Assembly: GCA_028023455.1 (NCBI GenBank)
Contig: JAQFVV010000443.1
Coordinates: 310,001 to 374,000, forward strand
Reading direction: 5' to 3'
Length of the DNA: 64,000 bases
From: Epiperipatus broadwayi
Taxonomy: Eukaryota; Onychophora; Udeonychophora; Euonychophora; Peripatidae
Of this stretch, positions 24,480-35,282 are shown in pieces. The notes beneath the pieces are model-generated. The model was not told where the DNA came from and did not search any database. It saw only the letters and a program-made list of their open reading frames with translations. Positions within the stretch are counted from its first letter, which is position 1; every line of letters starts with the position of its first letter. The translations under genes were made by a program, and so were the position numbers.

Positions 24480-24665
24480 GTACATAATACAGTATGCATT
24501 AGTTTCTTGCAAATTATTGAATAAGAAGTAAATTAATTTAATTCTTTTAAACAAAATGTATTAGAAATTGTGAAAATAATTTAGCTTTATCAGTTTAAAA
24601 GAATTAAATTAATTTCCTTATTATTCAATCATTTGAAAGAAACTAATGCATACTGTATTACGTAC
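24480..24665. repeat. Foldback (inverted-repeat) element, 73-bp arms
   Basis: The left arm 24480-24552 and right arm 24593-24665 are near-complete reverse complements separated by a 40-nt loop. They begin gtacataatacagtatgc and end gcatactgtattacgtac, with a few mismatches and small gaps. Size, AT content and lack of coding resemble a foldback MITE. I could not see a clear target-site duplication. Confidence 0.85.
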
Positions 24666-25292
24666 ACTATATTTTTTTTGTAACAAAACATTAATGATGT
24701 TAAAATAACAACTGATGTTAAAATAATACATTATTTTATTGATAGTATATATTACTATTGTCCGCAACTTATTAAATAGCAGACTCATTTAAAAAAGATG
24801 GCAAGATAAAATACTAAAATAATTTTATTTTTTTATATTCCCACAAATTTACCACCCCCTAAATCATGCTACCAGATACTGTAGCTGATATGAATATAAG
24901 CAACAAAATAATTTGGGCAGGATTTTAGAAAAGATTAATAACTTTTACATTAATAATTTATATACTAATAATTTTTAAATGCATGTTTTGCAGCTACAAT
25001 GTCTATGATTTTAAACATATAGTAATATATCTTTTAAATAATAATAATAAATTATTACAAAAAATGTAATAAAAAAATAGAGAATATTAATCCCAGAAAC
25101 ATGGGGAGAAACTTATTTTGACTTGAAATACTTTTTTTTTCTTTCAAAAATATAACGTTATGCACGAAATATATATATTGGTGATTATTTATCTTTTCAA
25201 CATATATGTGTTCAAGTGTATCAGTGTTATGAGATAGTGTGGAGAGTGGTGGGTCATGTGAAAGTCCGTGCTCATATAGTCTATATATTACA
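24666..25292. other. AT-rich spacer
   Basis: Low-complexity sequence between the foldback element and the tail of RTE copy 2. No feature was recognised. Confidence 0.6.
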
Positions 25293-25305
25293 TATATCAT
25301 CATCA

Positions 25306-26650
25306 TCAACCATTATCAATCCACTGCAGGATGAAGGTCTCTCCAAATTTAATCCATCTTCTCCGATCTTTAGCTTTTCTTCTCCACAACACTCCTGCAC
25401 ATTTTCTTATTTCATCCATCCATCTCACATGTGGTCTCTTTCTGGGTCTTTTACAATCTCTTGGAATCCAGTTTAAAATTTCAATTGTCCATCTATTATC
25501 ATCTCTTCTAGCAATATGTCCAGCCCAACTCCATTTCAATCTTTTAATTTTTTCAATAAGGTCAGTAACACCTGTTTGTTGTCTTACCCATACATTGCGT
25601 TTTCGATGTCTTCTTGTTACTCCCAACATACATCTCTCCATACTCCTTTGAGTGGTCTGAAGTCTCTGTATTGCTCTTCTATTAAGTGTCCAAGTCTCAG
25701 ATCCATAAGTAAAAACTGGTAAAACGCATTTGTCAAAAACCATCCTTTTCAAACACATAGGCATATTTCCTTTTAGTATCAAGTTATTTCTACCAAAAGC
25801 ACTCCAACCAAGTTTAATTCTATGATTAATTTCCTCCATTATGTTTCCATCTGTATTAATAATCTGACCAAGGTATTTGTAACTGTTAACTTCTTCTAAT
25901 TCTTCATAATCAATCTTTATTTTCATATTTTGAGCAAATCGATTAAACATTACTTTAGTCTTTTTAACATTTATCTTTAGTCCTACTTTTCTACTTTCAT
26001 CTGCTAACTCCTGCAGCTCTGAAGCATTATTTGCAAAAACAACTACATCATCTGCGAAATCTAAATGACTTAAATACTCTCCATTTACTTTCACTCCTTT
26101 AGTTTCCCATTTTAATCCACAAAATACTTCTTGCAGCACTGCTGTAAAAAGTTTTGGAGATATGGAGTCACCTTGTCTTACACCTTTCTCAATGTTGATT
26201 TTTCCAGTATCATTATGTAATCTAATTGTTGCTGTTGCATTTTTATAAATATTCTTTAAAATATGCTAATATCCTGGATCTATACCTTGATGATCCAATG
26301 CTTTAATCACTGAAGAAATGTGTATAGAATCGAATGCTTTTTCATAATCTACAAATCCAAAACATAATGATAACTCATATTCATTTGTCCTTTCTATGAC
26401 TTCCCTCAATACCTGGATATGATCTATTGTACTAAAACCACTTTTAAATCCAGCTTGTTCTCTTGGTTGGTGGAAATCCAAAGTTCTCTGTAGACGAGTT
26501 GTAATTATCTTGGTAAAAATTTTATATAAAACTGATAAAAGGCTGATAGGTCTGTAATTTCTAATATCTTCTTTATCACCTTTTTTAAATATTAATATTA
26601 TTACTGCATTCTTCCAATCTTCCGGTACATCTTTATCATTTAGACATTTG
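25306..26650 (-). pseudogene. RTE reverse transcriptase and C-terminal tail, copy 2
   Basis: From 26481 to 25306 the sequence is one frame with a single TAG at about 26268. Motifs in order: NYRPISLLSVLYKI (about 26530-26570), EQAGFKSGF, FVDYEKAFDSIHIS (catalytic D), GVRQGDSISPKLF, LDFADDVVVF (catalytic DD pair intact), KINVKKTKVMF and YKYLGQIIN. The tail follows: TYGSETWTLN, WSWAGHIARRDDNRWT, KRPRKRPHVRWMDEIRK and the closing W-rich stretch ending at 25306. The palm residues needed for catalysis are present, so the copy was functional until the stop and frameshifts. The 277-aa 3' piece (25306-26139) is the longest open frame in the window. Confidence 0.92.
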
Positions 26651-26740
26651 GTATATAACTTTGCTAAAATTGTTTCTATTTCCCCCTTCTTTTAAATTAT
26701 CAATTATAATTCCATCATTTCCTGGACCCTTTCCTTTTTT

Positions 26741-27538
26741 TTAAAATTTATTTGCATTTCTCACTTCTTCTTTTAAAATTCTGGATTCGGAAGATGTAAT
26801 AGATATAGGAGGTACTTGTTCTTTATTACTATATAATTTTTGATAAAAATCTTCTACCAATTTCATGATGTCATCTCTCTTTTTAGTAATAATTCCATCT
26901 TTTTTTCTTATTGCAGATAGAAATTTCCTACCAATACCAAAATGTTGTTTAACATTCTTGAGACTTTTATTTTCTTCTACAGCTTTCCTTGCTATTTCAC
27001 AGATATACTTTCTTATATCATTTTCAACTCTTTTCCATACCATTTTACAAAATTCGAGATATTCAATTCTTTTTAATACATCATTTTTGTATATCTTCAT
27101 ATTTCTTCTTTTCTTCATAAATTCTCTAGTCTCAGTAGAAATTTTATTAGTCAATTGCTGCTTTTTTCTACCAGCTATCTATGTTGCAGTTTTTAAAAGT
27201 GTATCAGTTATTTTCATATTAATTTCATTCAAATCTGAATCATGTTCAAAATCTCCTAACATTTGAAACCTATTTGTAAGTTCTAATTTAAATTCATTAG
27301 AATGTTTCTGAAGATTAGGAATATCAACTGTAAATATTGTTTTTCTTAATAATTTTTGTCTCTCTAGTTTTACATTAACACGTAACTTACACCTTACTAA
27401 TCGATGATCACTTCCTGTGTTAAATTTATTAAGAACATTACAATCTTGAAATATGTATTTCTTGTTAGTCAAAATATAATCCAATTCTGCTGTACCTTCA
27501 TTTGGATGCTTCCATGTCCATTTTAACATTTTTCTCAA
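26741..27538 (-). pseudogene. RTE endonuclease end and linker, copy 2
   Basis: Shifted by one relative to the endonuclease frame. It opens with TWKHPNEGTAELDYILTNKK and NTGSDHRLVRCKLRV, the C-terminal endonuclease motifs including the catalytic histidine. The same frame then continues through a TAG at about 27181 (in place of a codon that is lysine in copy 1) into the lysine-rich linker that leads to the RT. No membrane or signal sequence is present. Homologous to 2339-2902 of copy 1. Confidence 0.85.
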
Positions 27539-28238
27539 AAAATGAATTCATAATATAAAGTTTTTCTTTTTCTGCAAACTCCACAAGTCTATGTCCTCTC
27601 TCATTTCTATTACCATAACCAAAATCACCTACAGCAATTTCATCTTTCATTTGTCTACCAATTCTAGCATTACAGTCTCCCATAACAATTTTAAAATGTT
27701 GTTTACTCTGATCAAAAGCCTTTTGTACATCCATATAAAAATCTTCTACTACTTCATCACTATGAGAACTTGTTGAGGCATAAACCTGAATTATCTGCAT
27801 TTGGTATCTGCTATTAAGTTGTATAACTAATCTTGCCACTCTGTCCGATACACCATCAATCTCTGCAATATTGTTCTTCCACTTTTTATTTATAATGAAT
27901 CCTACTCCACTTGTATTTCCAATATGTGTGCCTTTATAATAGAGTATATGTCCACTTTTTAAATCAATTGTTTCTTCACCTTTTCTTCTAACTTCACAAA
28001 GTCCAATAATGTCCCATTTAATATAAGATAGTTCTTCTTCTAATTCTTGCAATCTTCCTTCACTTGAAAGTGATCTGCAGTTGTAAGTACCTAAATAAAA
28101 AGTCATCATCAAATGACAGCCTGGGTCCGCAATCAGGGGATTCTTAGCACCCTCCACCTTCGGCCACCAACCACTGCCTTGGTTGGTGACTTTACAGCCT
28201 CCTGGGAATAAGGGCCATGCTTTATTTTTGTCTGTCAT
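27498..28238 (-). pseudogene. RTE endonuclease domain (EEP family), copy 2
   Basis: A 246-aa open frame holding most of an exonuclease-endonuclease-phosphatase domain, which nicks target DNA to prime reverse transcription. In order: TYNCRSLSSEGRLQELEEEL, IIGLCEVRRKGEE (the metal-binding glutamate), GVGFIINKKW, RVARLVIQL, IQVYASTSSHSDE, and KIVMGDCNARIG. Database entries of this type are often labelled craniofacial development protein 2-like, although they are retroelement-derived. The start follows the leader; copy 3 begins at the same Met (MTDKNK). The frame is lost near 27520 in an A/T-rich run, before the final SDHR motif, which lies in the next frame. Confidence 0.88.
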
Positions 28239-28926
28239 AATTGTATATATGTATTGGAAAAATATTTATCATTTACACAAACATTCATTCTGCCTTATCA
28301 GGCACTGAGAAGAAAGACCATGGTGTTTCTTTATCTTAAACTCAGAGGTAAAAAGCCAATAAACTCACCACGCTGGCTAATGTGTGTTGGTAAGCAGCCC
28401 ATCCATGTTCGTATACTATATGAATAATCACATAGTAATAACAGCTGCAACAACAAGAACGTATGGAGTGGACATTAGGAATTTGCCCTGCTCGGTTCCT
28501 TTAAGGCCTCCAAGAGGAATCAAAGGGTCTCCTTTCAGTTATTAGCAGCTAACGTGAATATGGCCTAAAGCTGTATTTAGAATAAATAATCTACTTATAC
28601 TAATGAGTAAATAATAATAATAGATTTATACTTACATATAAAAATATCGCAATAAATATTCAAAAATTTTAAACTTTTAAAACATATTTTGTTAGGTGAA
28701 CAGAAATAAATAATGTAGATTTTTAAAATAAATAACGAAGATTTTATTGATTTTATAAACTGAAAATAATATTTCTAATGATAATGTATAATATTTTTGT
28801 TTTAATTACGATCTCATTTTTTAAATATAGAAACAAAATGTGAACATTTAAAATATATTTCAGTAGTATAAATCAATTGTCAACAGAAAACCATTAACAC
28901 AGCACAAGACTGAAATTGGCACTAGT

Positions 28927-29060
28927 TGAGTAAATGGGATAGAGCAGAATATGGGAAAACTTAGAGTGGGGAATGGAAAATAAAGTGACTAACAAGTTTC
29001 TCTGGGCATAATTGCTGAGAGATTATTGACTTCATTCAAGAAGAAGCTACATCACATCCC
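28927..29060 (+). mobile_element. 3' fragment of LINE C family
   Basis: Matches 21118-21255 in order: aatgggat(g/a)gagcag, aatatgggaaaa, gtggg(g)aatgg, aaggtgactaa, ctctgggca, ctgagag, and gaagaagcc/gctacatcac. It is too short to contain an ORF. The agreement fixes the family 3' end and shows that the element at 18.2-21.3 kb is repeated in the genome. Confidence 0.75.
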
Positions 29061-29671
29061 ATCGACGAATCTGATTTCTTACCAGTTTACAAACGAAACA
29101 CATATCATTAAATCGTGATAATGATTAAAATACGTATGAAAAAATGTCAAATTAAATACTGTAGTTAATAAAAAAAGTAAAAATAGTTTGTCTTGTACCA
29201 ATTTTTTTCAAATATTTGATATTTTTTATTAGTCATACTTTATTTTCTTATTTTTTTAATGCGAATTTTAAAGTAATTTTTCCTTGTTGCTTTGCTTTTA
29301 TGCGAATTCAGAAAATTACAGCCCCTATCCCCCATTTGTCAAGATAAGTTAAGTCTATTTTTGCGCAATTTTTTTTAATGCGGGTTTTCTGTGGAACCTA
29401 TCTACCACATAAAACGAGACCCAGGTGTATATAATAACATACAAACACAAAAAATTTGATACATATCAATACTTTTCTGCTTGACAAATATGACATTTTT
29501 AGAATTATTCACTAACATATTAATGTTATTTGTAACACAAAATGAAACATTAATACATCCATATATACCTATATCTTTAAAAAATTTCACATGAACATTT
29601 GAAATATATGAAATACATATACTTTTTTTTTATTATCAATTTTCAACTCCTTTAACATCATTAAAATAATT
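29061..29671. other. AT-rich spacer
   Basis: Between two LINE relics; no gene recognised. A 62-aa minus-strand open frame near 29.4-29.6 kb shows no family motif. Confidence 0.55.
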
Positions 29672-29895
29672 CCAGTTTGAAATGGAACTAGATTGGTTAT
29701 GTTTCTAGAAGAGATGACAATAGACTGACAGTTGAAACTTTAAGCTTGTTTTCAAGATATTGCAGAAAATCTAGAAAGAGACCACATATCAGATGGTTGG
29801 ATAAAACGAGAAGTTTGTCAGAGTGATTGGAAAAGAAACACTGGATTGTAGAAACTGGTTTAAACTTGGAGAAATCTTTATACAGTTAATATAAA
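29672..29895 (+). pseudogene. Diverged RTE C-terminal fragment
   Basis: Too broken for an automatic ORF call, but one frame from about 29681 reads WN(stop)IGYVSRRDDNRLT, then RKSRKRPHIRWLDK. This corresponds to the GHIARRDDNRWT...KRPRKRPHVRWMDE tail of RTE copies 1-3. The following lines keep the order of the W/GE-rich end. Substitutions are much more numerous than in copies 1-3, so it is an older insertion of the same or a related family. Confidence 0.75.
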
Positions 29896-30599
29896 ATTTT
29901 ATAAAGAATAATGCAACAGAAGCAATGTTTTTATTAAAAGCAACTATATGTAGCATATTAATTCATTTCCAATAATTATTTCAATAACCAATAAATAAAA
30001 GACATGAAAATGTTTTGTCTGGTCAAAAGGTTTTCATTAATGAAGTTTTACAGAATGAATTTTTTTAAAAATTATTTTTATAAAAATTGATTTTATTACA
30101 AATATCAGCCTTTTGATTTTAAAAAAATTATAGATATTTGTAACAAAATTATCTATAATTTGAAAACATCAATTTGTTTAATTATTCAAACAAATATTTT
30201 TTCTCTTTATCATATCACTCAAAATTAAGTAATAATTTAACTTTAAAGCTTACAAAAAGAAAAAAAAAATTATTTCATCATTATTAGCAAACTATTATAA
30301 AATGCTTAATTGCAGAGTTTTAATTTTTTAAATTCTATGAAGATAAATATAATGTTCCAAATAATGTAGTTCAAATAAGTATATTATTTATACATCTAAA
30401 CTGAGTTCATAATTTAACATATGCTGAAGTCCGGATCTGCATAAAACCACAAACTCAAATAATAACTTTATGAGGGAGCATTGATTGAAATCTTTATATT
30501 AGAGTAGTATATGTAATCACTATTTGCACTGTGATAAATAAAAGCTCATTAAATGAGATGTTAGAAAAATTGGTTAAGAGATTGATAAGCATAGTAAAC
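29896..30599. other. AT-rich spacer
   Basis: No gene or repeat end recognised. Confidence 0.55.
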
Positions 30600-30613
30600 T
30601 ACCCCTGATAATT

Positions 30614-30726
30614 GTCAAGCGTTGTTAGCCGAGAGGTCATTGCAGAAGCCTTGCAAGCAAGTAGTTGGTTGCAGACGGTTGTGGGTTCGCCTCCCGGTCG
30701 ATGCTATGACATATGGGGAAAAAAAA
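30614..30726 (+). mobile_element. tRNA-derived SINE with perfect 14-bp target duplication
   Basis: The 113-bp body has an A-box-like GTTAGCCGAGAGG (30623-30635) and a B box GGTTCGCCTCC at about 30684-30694, and ends in an A-rich tail (ggggaaaaaaaa). It is bounded by a perfect 14-bp direct repeat tacccctgataatt at 30600-30613 and 30727-30740. These are the hallmarks of a SINE moved by a LINE. A box spacing and a long variable-arm-like region suggest descent from a Leu/Ser-type tRNA, but the cloverleaf is not maintained. The intact duplication points to a fairly recent insertion. Confidence 0.9.
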
Positions 30727-30740
30727 TACCCCTGATAATT

Positions 30741-31927
30741 TTGAATATCTATCTATAGTACCCAACTGCCTAGTTGTCATACTCTACCTTTAGCCTAAGG
30801 CAAAGAACATTTACATACTAATGAACACTGTTATTTTAAAAATTGTTTTTCTTATGGAATCTTTTCTGCTACTTTTATCTTTTAGCCTGACAATTAAATT
30901 TCTTGCAGATTGAAACTACTTTAGTACTTTGCATGATATTTCCTCATCCACATTTCTAACTTTTTCAATTTATGCCAATTGGCATATATATTTTTTATTA
31001 TAAATCATTCATTATATTTAATGAATAATATTTCTGTAGTGTGATTTTCATTACGCCACCTTTACACTTATTATTCATTAAGTGGATAATTTCTAGTCTA
31101 ATGAATGATTAATAAAAATTATTAATATCATTCATTATATTTTTCTATTATTATTCATTTTCAAATGACCTCATTTCATATAATCTAATCTAGGTTTTTT
31201 TTATAAACTTTTTTTTTAACAAAGATATTTTGGTATGCACTATTTTTTTTTTACTTTTTATAACTACACTTTAGTTCTCTTTTCTGTATAATATATTCTG
31301 TACCACACATTTGTATATCATTTTTTCTTATTTATCTCATGCAACTCAGTTTAGAGCTCTATAACATTACATATGAGAACATTCTGTTCAAAATCTCATC
31401 CTCTATTCTTAAATTTTTTATTTTATTAATATCCAATTGATTTTTTCATTCTTAACACTGTATATGCAATCCTTTTTATATTAATTTTTGGCCCATCATC
31501 TAGTATTTTTTTTTCCAATTCATTAATAATAAAAATCACCTGCATAATATAATTTTGTATAATCCCTATTTAGTATTTCTTTATTTTATAACATCCATAG
31601 GAGTTCTATAGAAATGAAGTTAGATATACTTTAAACAATGTAGTTTAGGTTATAGCCCTTACATAATCTTTTATCTACTTAAAATTTTGGATTCTTTTTT
31701 TTCAAATGGATTGACAAAATTTATTTAATATAGAACTGCTTTATTTTTCATGAATATCTTAAGATATATTATTATAGCCTTAAAAATTAAAGTTTATAAT
31801 CTGTGGAGAATAAAAGGTAAAGTGCCACCACATTGTTATTTTCATTACTATAAGTGCGTATCCAGTTAAATTATTTAATTACATGTTGAATTCAATTGTT
31901 CTTGTGTAAATGCCTATTGGTGGATGT
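30741..31927. other. AT- and T-rich DNA without recognisable genes
   Basis: Notably T-rich on the + strand from 31.1 to 31.8 kb, with repeated ttcattat-type words near 31010-31150. No coding frame is supported. Confidence 0.55.
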
Positions 31928-32345
31928 ATCACGTTTCCCTGAAAATAAGACTGAGTCTTATATTAATTTTTGCTCCAAAAGATATTGTAGGTCTTATTTT
32001 TAGGGGATGTCTTATTTTTTCATGTACAAAATCTACATTTATTCAAGTACTTCTCTTTATTGAAAACTGTAAAATTCTTACTCTGGAGCCCCCCTGCCCC
32101 TTCAATATTTACTTTCTTATACTCATCAGAACAGCTTTCTTTTTGCACTCATCTTATCTGGCAATCAGAATATTATTCCATTTAAATTTACCATTAAATC
32201 AAGTGTTAATTGAGAAACAGGAGTGGTAACAGAAATGATTACAGTTAAGAATAGTTTCTCTACACAAAAGCAATAAAAAAAATGCAAGCATAAAAATTCA
32301 AAAAATATTTCTGTATTTCACATGTGCACATTAATTATAGCCATT
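31928..32345 (+). mobile_element. Probable DNA-transposon relic (non-autonomous)
   Basis: Begins with ttccctgaaaataagactg, agtcttatattaattttt, gctccaaaagat and a block with taggggatgtcttatttttt. I recall very similar blocks from non-autonomous DNA transposons dispersed in many animal genomes, which is recall rather than proof. Short palindromic words (ataagac/gtcttat) recur. The far end is uncertain; the sequence may continue to the foldback element at 32446. No target-site duplication was established. Confidence 0.4.
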
Positions 32346-32684
32346 ACAACATACAGCATAGCCAGTTCAGCATAGCCAGTTACGATGATTCATATATGAC
32401 ACAGCCACATCCATCTGTTATTAAGTTACTCAAATTGTAAACACAGTTCTTACGGCTCATTCAACAAGTGACATATTACCCTGAAGGCATATCAGTCTGA
32501 TCTCGCGATTTTGAAGATAACATCTCCAAGTGATCTGCGGACACAAGTAATCGCTAAAAAAACAAAAAAACAAATATTAAAGATCCCAAAGTAGGGCAAT
32601 TACAATACGGTACTTCCGGATTATTCAACCGATGATGTATTACACTTACCAATTTCCCTTCCGGTAGACATCATCAATTTTTGC

Positions 32685-32700
32685 ATGACAACGTTGTCAT
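32685..32700. repeat. Perfect 16-bp palindrome
   Basis: ATGACAACGTTGTCAT is its own reverse complement. It lies inside the 1.33-kb inverted-repeat element, upstream of the exon-like ATG, where a transcription-factor site would be plausible but is unproven. Confidence 0.7.
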
Positions 32701-32879
32701 AGCAACCAAGTGACTGGCGTGATTAATCCATCAGAGTCAATTTTTTTTTTTACCCACGAGATTTAAAATTCGGAGAGAGCTTTGGAAAAGTTTTTGATTT
32801 GTCTGTCTATTGTGATTTTGCTATCCACGGCATCACAGTTATTTTTTGAGCTCTATAACATTTTTAGTGATTTTTTGCA

Positions 32880-32985
32880 ATTATTTTTAGTAATCTTTTG
32901 AGATCTATAATTTTTTGTTTGCTCTAATTTTTTGAGATCTATAATTTTTTGTTTGCTCTAATTTTTTGTTTGCTGCTTCTACTTT
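32880..32985 (+). repeat. Short tandem repeat (agatctataattttttgtt units)
   Basis: Units of about 40 bp with ttgagatctataattttt and tgtttgctctaatttttt repeat two to three times, the last being degenerate. Confidence 0.75.
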
Positions 32986-33007
32986 GAGATCTTTAATATT
33001 TGCGTTT

Positions 33008-33065
33008 ATGATGGCTGAAGCTACAACATTATGGAATTTACCGAGTACGGAAGAAGAAGCTATTT
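33008..33065 (+). CDS. Possible first coding exon of a transposon gene
   Basis: An ATG opens a 58-nt reading, MMAEATTLWNLPSTEEEAI, that runs into a consensus donor (GTAAGTAA at 33066). A long T-tract and CAG at 33508-33510 form a consensus acceptor. Joining the two keeps the frame open for about 35 further codons (33511-33616), running into the third repeat unit, where it stops. The first residues remind me of N-termini of ISXO2-like (Merlin) transposases; this is recall only. No catalytic domain is present, so at best it is the remnant of a deleted transposase gene. It could also be chance. Confidence 0.3.
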
Positions 33066-33339
33066 GTAAGTAATTTAAATTTTTTTCTAATAATTATAAT
33101 TTTATAATTAATTATATTATAATTGAATATAGACAATAAGTAATCCAAATGCAGTTACGTGATAGCATATATCTGTAATTGTAAAAATGTACAGTTTGGG
33201 CTCCTTTTTTGATAAAAAAAACTACGAAAAGGTTAAGCCAGATTTGCATTAAATTGCGTAAGTTTTTCATTTAGCTGTTTATTTGAAATTTACAAACAAA
33301 TAAAAAAAATTTTTTTTTTCGTACACATTTTTATTTTGT

Positions 33340-33505
33340 ATGTATATATTTCGTGCATGCACATTTTTTTTCATTTTGTATTTTATTTTATTTTGTATGT
33401 ATATACTATTTCATGCATGTAAATTTTTTTATTTTGTATTTTTTTTAATTTTGTATGTACTATTTTCATGCATGTACATTTTTTTTTAGTTTTGTATTTT
33501 TTTTT
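33340..33505 (+). repeat. Minisatellite-like repeats in the putative intron
   Basis: Three to four imperfect ~55-bp units of ttttgtatgtatat, a tttc(g/a)tgcatg word, and caca/tacattttttt. They fill the space between the exon-like ATG and the acceptor-like CAG. Confidence 0.7.
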
Positions 33506-33776
33506 TTCAGGTGTTCGTTATCTGCCTGCCATTCCAAGAAGCCATCTAAATCACATGACCTGCATCTTACGGATCATTCAACCGATGACATATTACCCTG
33601 AAAGCATATCAATCTAATCTTATGATTTTTAATGTACCAGGTTCACGTGATCTGCGGACAAATTTTAGCGATTACTTGTGTCAGCACATCACTTGGAGAT
33701 GTTATCTTCAAAATCGCAAGATCGGACTGATATGCCTTCAGGATAATACATCATCGGTTGAATGATCCGTAAGAAC

Positions 33777-34176
33777 CAAATTTGGATTAAAATCACTTGT
33801 TATTTTAATAAAGTCTTTCAAAAGAAAAAAAAATGTTTAAGATATCAAACAAATTTTTCTTACTTGAATATTTAAAAGCTACCATGCTGAAACTCTAAAA
33901 CTAAATCAAGCATTCTAAATCTAAGTATTAAATATAAATAAGTATCTAAAAATATATGTGGTTCTGTAAGATGATGAACATTACCATATTCCATTTATTT
34001 AATATATTGTGTATGTGTCATCTACAGTAACATTGTAGAGGTTAAATCTCTTTAAGAGTAACAGCGAAGAAGTCATTATTATGCAACCTTGTTTTACTCT
34101 TTAGCTTTACAGATCAATAATTGGATGAGTTAGCTGAGAGACGTTTCCTGGAAAAAAAACAACATACCTGCTAGTA
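33777..34176. other. AT-rich spacer
   Basis: No gene or clear repeat recognised. Confidence 0.5.
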
Positions 34177-34238
34177 AATATTCAATTCTCTGCTCAGGTC
34201 GTGGCAGACTAAAATGCTAACTACTACGCCACGATACC
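34177..34238 (-). repeat. tRNA-like SINE relic
   Basis: On the minus strand: GTGGCGTAGTAGTTAGCA (A-box-like, 34218-34235) followed about 35 nt later by a degraded B box (agaattgaatatt). The cloverleaf is not preserved, so this is a SINE or tRNA pseudogene fragment rather than a gene. Confidence 0.5.
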
Positions 34239-35282
34239 CTTGACACAAGTATTTATCTAAGCATGCATATACATATATATGCACACACACAACAAAAGTC
34301 GTATATAATGCTAATATATTTAAAACTTTTTTTAAAAAACCCAGATTAATTCAGTTATGCTTATCGTACCATTTTCTACAGTATTATGTTTCTAAATTAA
34401 AATAAAAATGTCAAACCATTTAGAAAAAGATATCTATTGTTTAGAACTTTCAGATAGATTCTTGTTAAGAAAAATAATATAAAGCAAGTAAAGCGCGGTC
34501 TTCATCTTTGACTAATTGCTTAAACGGGATGCACATTATTCTTAATTGAAATATAAACTTGTACACGTGCACAACTTACAAAGAAAAGTTAGCTATCATC
34601 TCCGGTCACCTCCTATCATAGATCAATGACCATTGTAAGTAGTCGCAGCTTTGTGGGTTATGAAAATGAATAATGAAGCGAAACTTCCATTTAAAATTAA
34701 CTGGTAGGCCGCTTTTTAATGATCTGAGATTTGTTCATTTTTGGTTTTTAAGAATATAAAATAGAGTTGTGTCCTGAAGCTTTCAATAGAAATATAAAAA
34801 AAAGTGACTATTTTTCTATAAATATTATCAAATATTTTTTTCCAACAAATAAATATTGTATTTATTTATTTGTATCAGTTTAATTGTAAGATTGAAAGTA
34901 CATAATGCTATTGCAATTATTATTTCCACAGTAGTGATTACGAAGCAAACCATCTCGTTTGTCACGAGAGTAAACAGGAAAATAATTTTATAAGCCAGTA
35001 AAATGATTCTAATTCTTATTTACTAGCTAAATGATTATAATTATAATCTGCGTTACTTGTTAATCTGCATTATTTGTTAGTAAATTAGCAAAAACTTAAG
35101 ATTGTACGATAGTGAAGAATGTATGAATGATTTTTTTTTTAATGTGTAAATAAAATTAAAAAGCAAAGAATATATTAACACTAACAAGTTTTAAATTACA
35201 TTTAAACTGATAAAAATCCTAAAGATGTCAAATCGAAGAATAGTTTTTAATTAGGTCTAAATAATACGTAGCTTTCACAGAT
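34239..35282. other. AT-rich region upstream of the tRNA gene
   Basis: Includes a short CA/TA-rich patch near 34260-34300. No coding or RNA feature was recognised. Confidence 0.5.

Larger units (their letters stand above)
25293..28575 (-). mobile_element. RTE-type non-LTR retrotransposon, copy 2 (near full length)
   Basis: About 3.3 kb, the usual size for RTE elements. On the minus strand there is a G+C-richer leader (28575 to about 28240), an apurinic-like endonuclease, a lysine-rich linker, an RT, a conserved C-terminal tail, and a (GAT)n tail seen as catcatcatcatc at 25297-25310. Counting frames I find about four lesions: a frameshift near 27520, a TAG at about 27181, a frame change between 26740 and 26490, and a TAG at about 26268. 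It is the youngest-looking of the three long copies. The leader boundary at 28575 is estimated from composition. Confidence 0.9.
32446..33776. mobile_element. 1.33-kb element with 114-bp terminal inverted repeats
   Basis: The left terminus 32446-32559 and right terminus 33663-33776 are reverse complements over 114 bp, with about 11 mismatches by hand count. Both start GTTCTTACGG(C/A)TCATTCAAC. A third, direct-orientation copy of the unit (33565-33662) abuts the right terminus and forms a ~210-bp palindrome with it. A short fourth piece (attcaaccgatgatgtatta) lies near 32621-32643. The interior has tandem repeats and an exon-like ATG with consensus splice sites. The structure is that of a cut-and-paste or foldback DNA transposon, probably non-autonomous. 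The superfamily is not established and no clear target-site duplication was found. Confidence 0.8.

Noticed and set aside
25216-25722. Plus-strand open frames opposite RTE copy 2
   Set aside because: Antisense of the RTE C-terminal tail; the sense frame on the minus strand carries all the family motifs.
27498-28238. Host craniofacial development protein 2-like gene
   Set aside because: The name is a common database label for RTE endonucleases; the frame continues, broken, into an RT and ends in a retroelement tail.
30614-30726. Functional tRNA gene
   Set aside because: A and B boxes are present but the acceptor and anticodon stems do not pair; an A tail and target duplication show it is a SINE.
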